A stretch of 32,029 nt of DNA from JBHENN01 sp046262015 (GTDB lineage: Bacteria > Actinomycetota > CADDZG01 > WHSQ01), in contig JBHENN010000029.1 of assembly GCA_046262015.1 (NCBI GenBank), positions 1 to 32,029 on the forward strand, written 5' to 3'. The notes beneath the pieces were generated by a model that saw only the letters and a program-made list of their open reading frames with translations, did not search any database and was not told the DNA's origin. Positions within the stretch are counted from its first letter, which is position 1. Each line of letters opens with the position of its first letter. Shown here in pieces: positions 30,491 through 32,029 of this stretch. A program made the translations under genes and the position numbers.

Positions 30491-31950
30491 CCCCGGGGGG
30501 CGATCCGGTTCGCGTAGGCGCCGGCCGTCGCTCGCTCGAAGGCTTCGCCCAACGAGAGCACGAGGTCGTCGCGCCCCCGGTCCGCGGTGAACGTCAGGCT
30601 CACCGGCCACCCCTCGGCGGACAACCCGCACGGAAGGGACAGCGCGGGCACGCCTCCGAGGTTCATCGGCCCGGTGATCGGGAGGTACGCCTTGTCGGGC
30701 GATGTTCGGCCCGAGGGCAACACGACGCGCCCCTCGTCGATCCGAGGGGGCGGCGCCGGCACCGTGGGGGTCACCACGACATCGACATCAGCGAACACGT
30801 CGTCCCACGCGGCCACCACACGGCGGCGCGCCTCGCGCCCCTGGGACCGGTTGAACAGGTGCCGGCGCACCACGGCGCGCAACGGGCCGGGGAGAGCCCC
30901 GACGCTGGTGGCGACCCGGGTCGGGAGGAGGCGGCGCAGGTGCGTCACCAGGGCGACGTGATCGTGATCGCATGGGTCCGTGGCGACCGCCATCTCCGCC
31001 CCGATCCGGAGGAGGTCGAGGGTCTCGCGTTGGAAGGTCTCGGGGCGCTGCGCGAGGTCGTCCGCGAGGAGACGGGCGCAGTGCGGCAGGAGAAGCATCC
31101 CCACCGCCCAGCCGGCAGTATCCGCGCGAGCCACCTCCACCTCGGTCACCGACGCGACGATCCTCCGCACCACCCCGAGCGCGTCTTCGAGGACGGGCTC
31201 GAACGTGGGATCGATATCCGCGAAGAAGTGAGCGCGTGCGATCCCAACGCGGAGCTCCTCCGGCGCGACGTGCCCGCTCGGCGCGCCGGACAGGACGTCG
31301 AACAGCAACCGGGCGTCCGCGCTCGAGCGCGCAAGTGGACCGACATGGTCGATCTCGCACTCACCCGCCGCGAACCCTTCCATCGGCACGCGCCCCCACG
31401 TCGGTTTGAAGCCGACGATGCCGCAGCACGCTGCCGGACAGCGGATCGAGCCGCCCGCGTCGGACCCGATCGCCGCGGGCACGATGCCGGCGGCGACCGC
31501 CGCCGCGGAACCGCCGCTGGAGCCGCCGGGCGTCCGCTCGAGGTCCCACGGGTTGCGCACGGGGCCGGTGGCGGTGACCGCGGAGGTCATCCCGAGAGCC
31601 CACTCGTGGAGGTTCGCGTAGCCCACGATCGCGGCCCCGGCGGCCCGCAGCCGCTCGACGGCGGCCGCCGTCCCCGTCATCCCCCGCGCGGGCGCGTGCG
31701 ATCCGGCCGTCGGCGCTCGGCCCCGGTCCACGAACATGTCCTTGATCGCCACGGGGACGCCGGCGAGAGGGCCCGAGGCGCTCGCGGCCTCCTCGATCGC
31801 CTCGGGTCGGAGCTCCACGAACGCATTGAGCCGCGGGTTGGCTGCCTCGGCGCGTCCGAGGCTGTCCGCGATCACCTCGCGGGCATCGAGCCTCCCGTCG
31901 GTCAGCCCGGCCCCGAGCGCGCCGACCCCCAGGTCCGAGACGCCGCTCAT
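30487..31950 (-). CDS. Amidase signature family enzyme
   Basis: The protein has 487 residues from the ATG at 31950. The Ser-cisSer-Lys triad is visible: Lys70 (GVPVAIKD), the serines of GGSSGGS at 142-148, and nucleophile Ser168 in IGSDAGGSIR. It hydrolyses amide bonds. Similarity to GatA is in the signature region only; there is no gatC or gatB nearby, so a stand-alone amidase (for example for aryl or acyl amides) is more likely than the tRNA amidotransferase subunit. A possible -10 (TATACA on the minus strand, 31957-31962) lies six bases before the start, and an in-frame start at 31986 was rejected. Its stop overlaps the pgl stop tail to tail. Confidence 0.9.
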   Translation of the reverse strand: MSGVSDLGVGALGAGLTDGRLDAREVIADSLGRAEAANPRLNAFVELRPEAIEEAASASGPLAGVPVAIKDMFVDRGRAPTAGSHAPARGMTGTAAAVERLRAAGAAIVGYANLHEWALGMTSAVTATGPVRNPWDLERTPGGSSGGSAAAVAAGIVPAAIGSDAGGSIRCPAACCGIVGFKPTWGRVPMEGFAAGECEIDHVGPLARSSADARLLFDVLSGAPSGHVAPEELRVGIARAHFFADIDPTFEPVLEDALGVVRRIVASVTEVEVARADTAGWAVGMLLLPHCARLLADDLAQRPETFQRETLDLLRIGAEMAVATDPCDHDHVALVTHLRRLLPTRVATSVGALPGPLRAVVRRHLFNRSQGREARRRVVAAWDDVFADVDVVVTPTVPAPPPRIDEGRVVLPSGRTSPDKAYLPITGPMNLGGVPALSLPCGLSAEGWPVSLTFTADRGRDDLVLSLGEAFERATAGAYANRIAPRG

Positions 31951-32029
31951 CCCGCATGTATATCCGCCCGCGAGACGGCCGACCAAGCCCGGAGGTAGTG
32001 GGACATAGCGCCCACAACGGTCGTCGGGT

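Noticed and set aside
30013..31998. Plus-strand open frame of 661 codons through pgl and the amidase
   Set aside because: It runs out of frame over pgl and antisense to the amidase; both of those have clear catalytic motifs.
1..32029. CRISPR arrays, transposons, prophage genes, tRNA or rRNA genes
   Set aside because: No regularly spaced repeats, no transposase or integrase motifs, no terminal inverted repeats and no recognisable structural RNA were seen on either strand.

Overview
The window is very GC-rich, gene-dense chromosomal DNA, probably from an uncultured, deep-branching member of the Actinomycetota. The evidence is the clpS-DUF2017 pair (an actinobacterial hallmark), frequent GTG starts, many ATGA/GTGA/TGATG gene overlaps, and -10 hexamers placed about 6 bases before start codons (leaderless mRNAs). 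I see no rRNA, tRNA, CRISPR array, insertion sequence or phage gene. 38 protein genes cover almost everything; the longest gene-free stretch is about 217 bp (9764-9980), so no gap over 300 bp needs explaining.

Layout. 2-583: 3' end of a 6-phosphogluconate dehydrogenase gene. 644-3652: a methyltransferase plus secreted Asp-box propeller operon, divergent from a GntR/FCD regulator with a palindrome between them. 3704-9763 (minus strand): a fatty-acid synthesis operon read as ECF sigma factor, fabD, a biotin-carrier-like protein without the modifiable lysine, fabH, fabG, acpP, fabF, fabL, acpS. 9981-11235 (plus): clpS, DUF2017 and a Bcp-type peroxiredoxin whose peroxidatic cysteine codon is TGA. 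11266-13827 (minus): an ABC-2 exporter (ATPase and two permeases). 13895-17932: hydrolase, endonuclease IV, CBS protein, SRPBCC protein, a divergent YchF-like GTPase and an SDR. 18071-19932 (minus): TerC coupled to arginase. 19997-23731 (plus): lipoprotein, EamA transporter, extended SDR, MATE exporter. 23785-24738 (minus): aldo/keto reductase. 24867-30490 (plus): patatin, acyl-CoA synthetase, alpha/beta hydrolase, zwf, pgl. 30487-31950 (minus): amidase.

The most notable result is the peroxiredoxin at 10765-11235. An in-frame TGA at codon 46 lies exactly where Bcp proteins have the catalytic cysteine (TPG-C). Homology continues uninterrupted to a TAG at 11233, no plausible start codon follows the TGA, and a SECIS-like hairpin lies just downstream. 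I read it as a selenoprotein that standard gene calling would truncate to about 45 residues. It is translationally coupled to ClpS and a cysteine-free DUF2017 protein.

Other themes are the sigma factor coupled directly to fabD, the lysine-less carrier domain in the fab operon, leaderless promoters at most operon heads, and a lipid-turnover operon that also carries the NADPH-producing enzymes Zwf and Pgl. All functions come from reading translated sequence; no database search was run.
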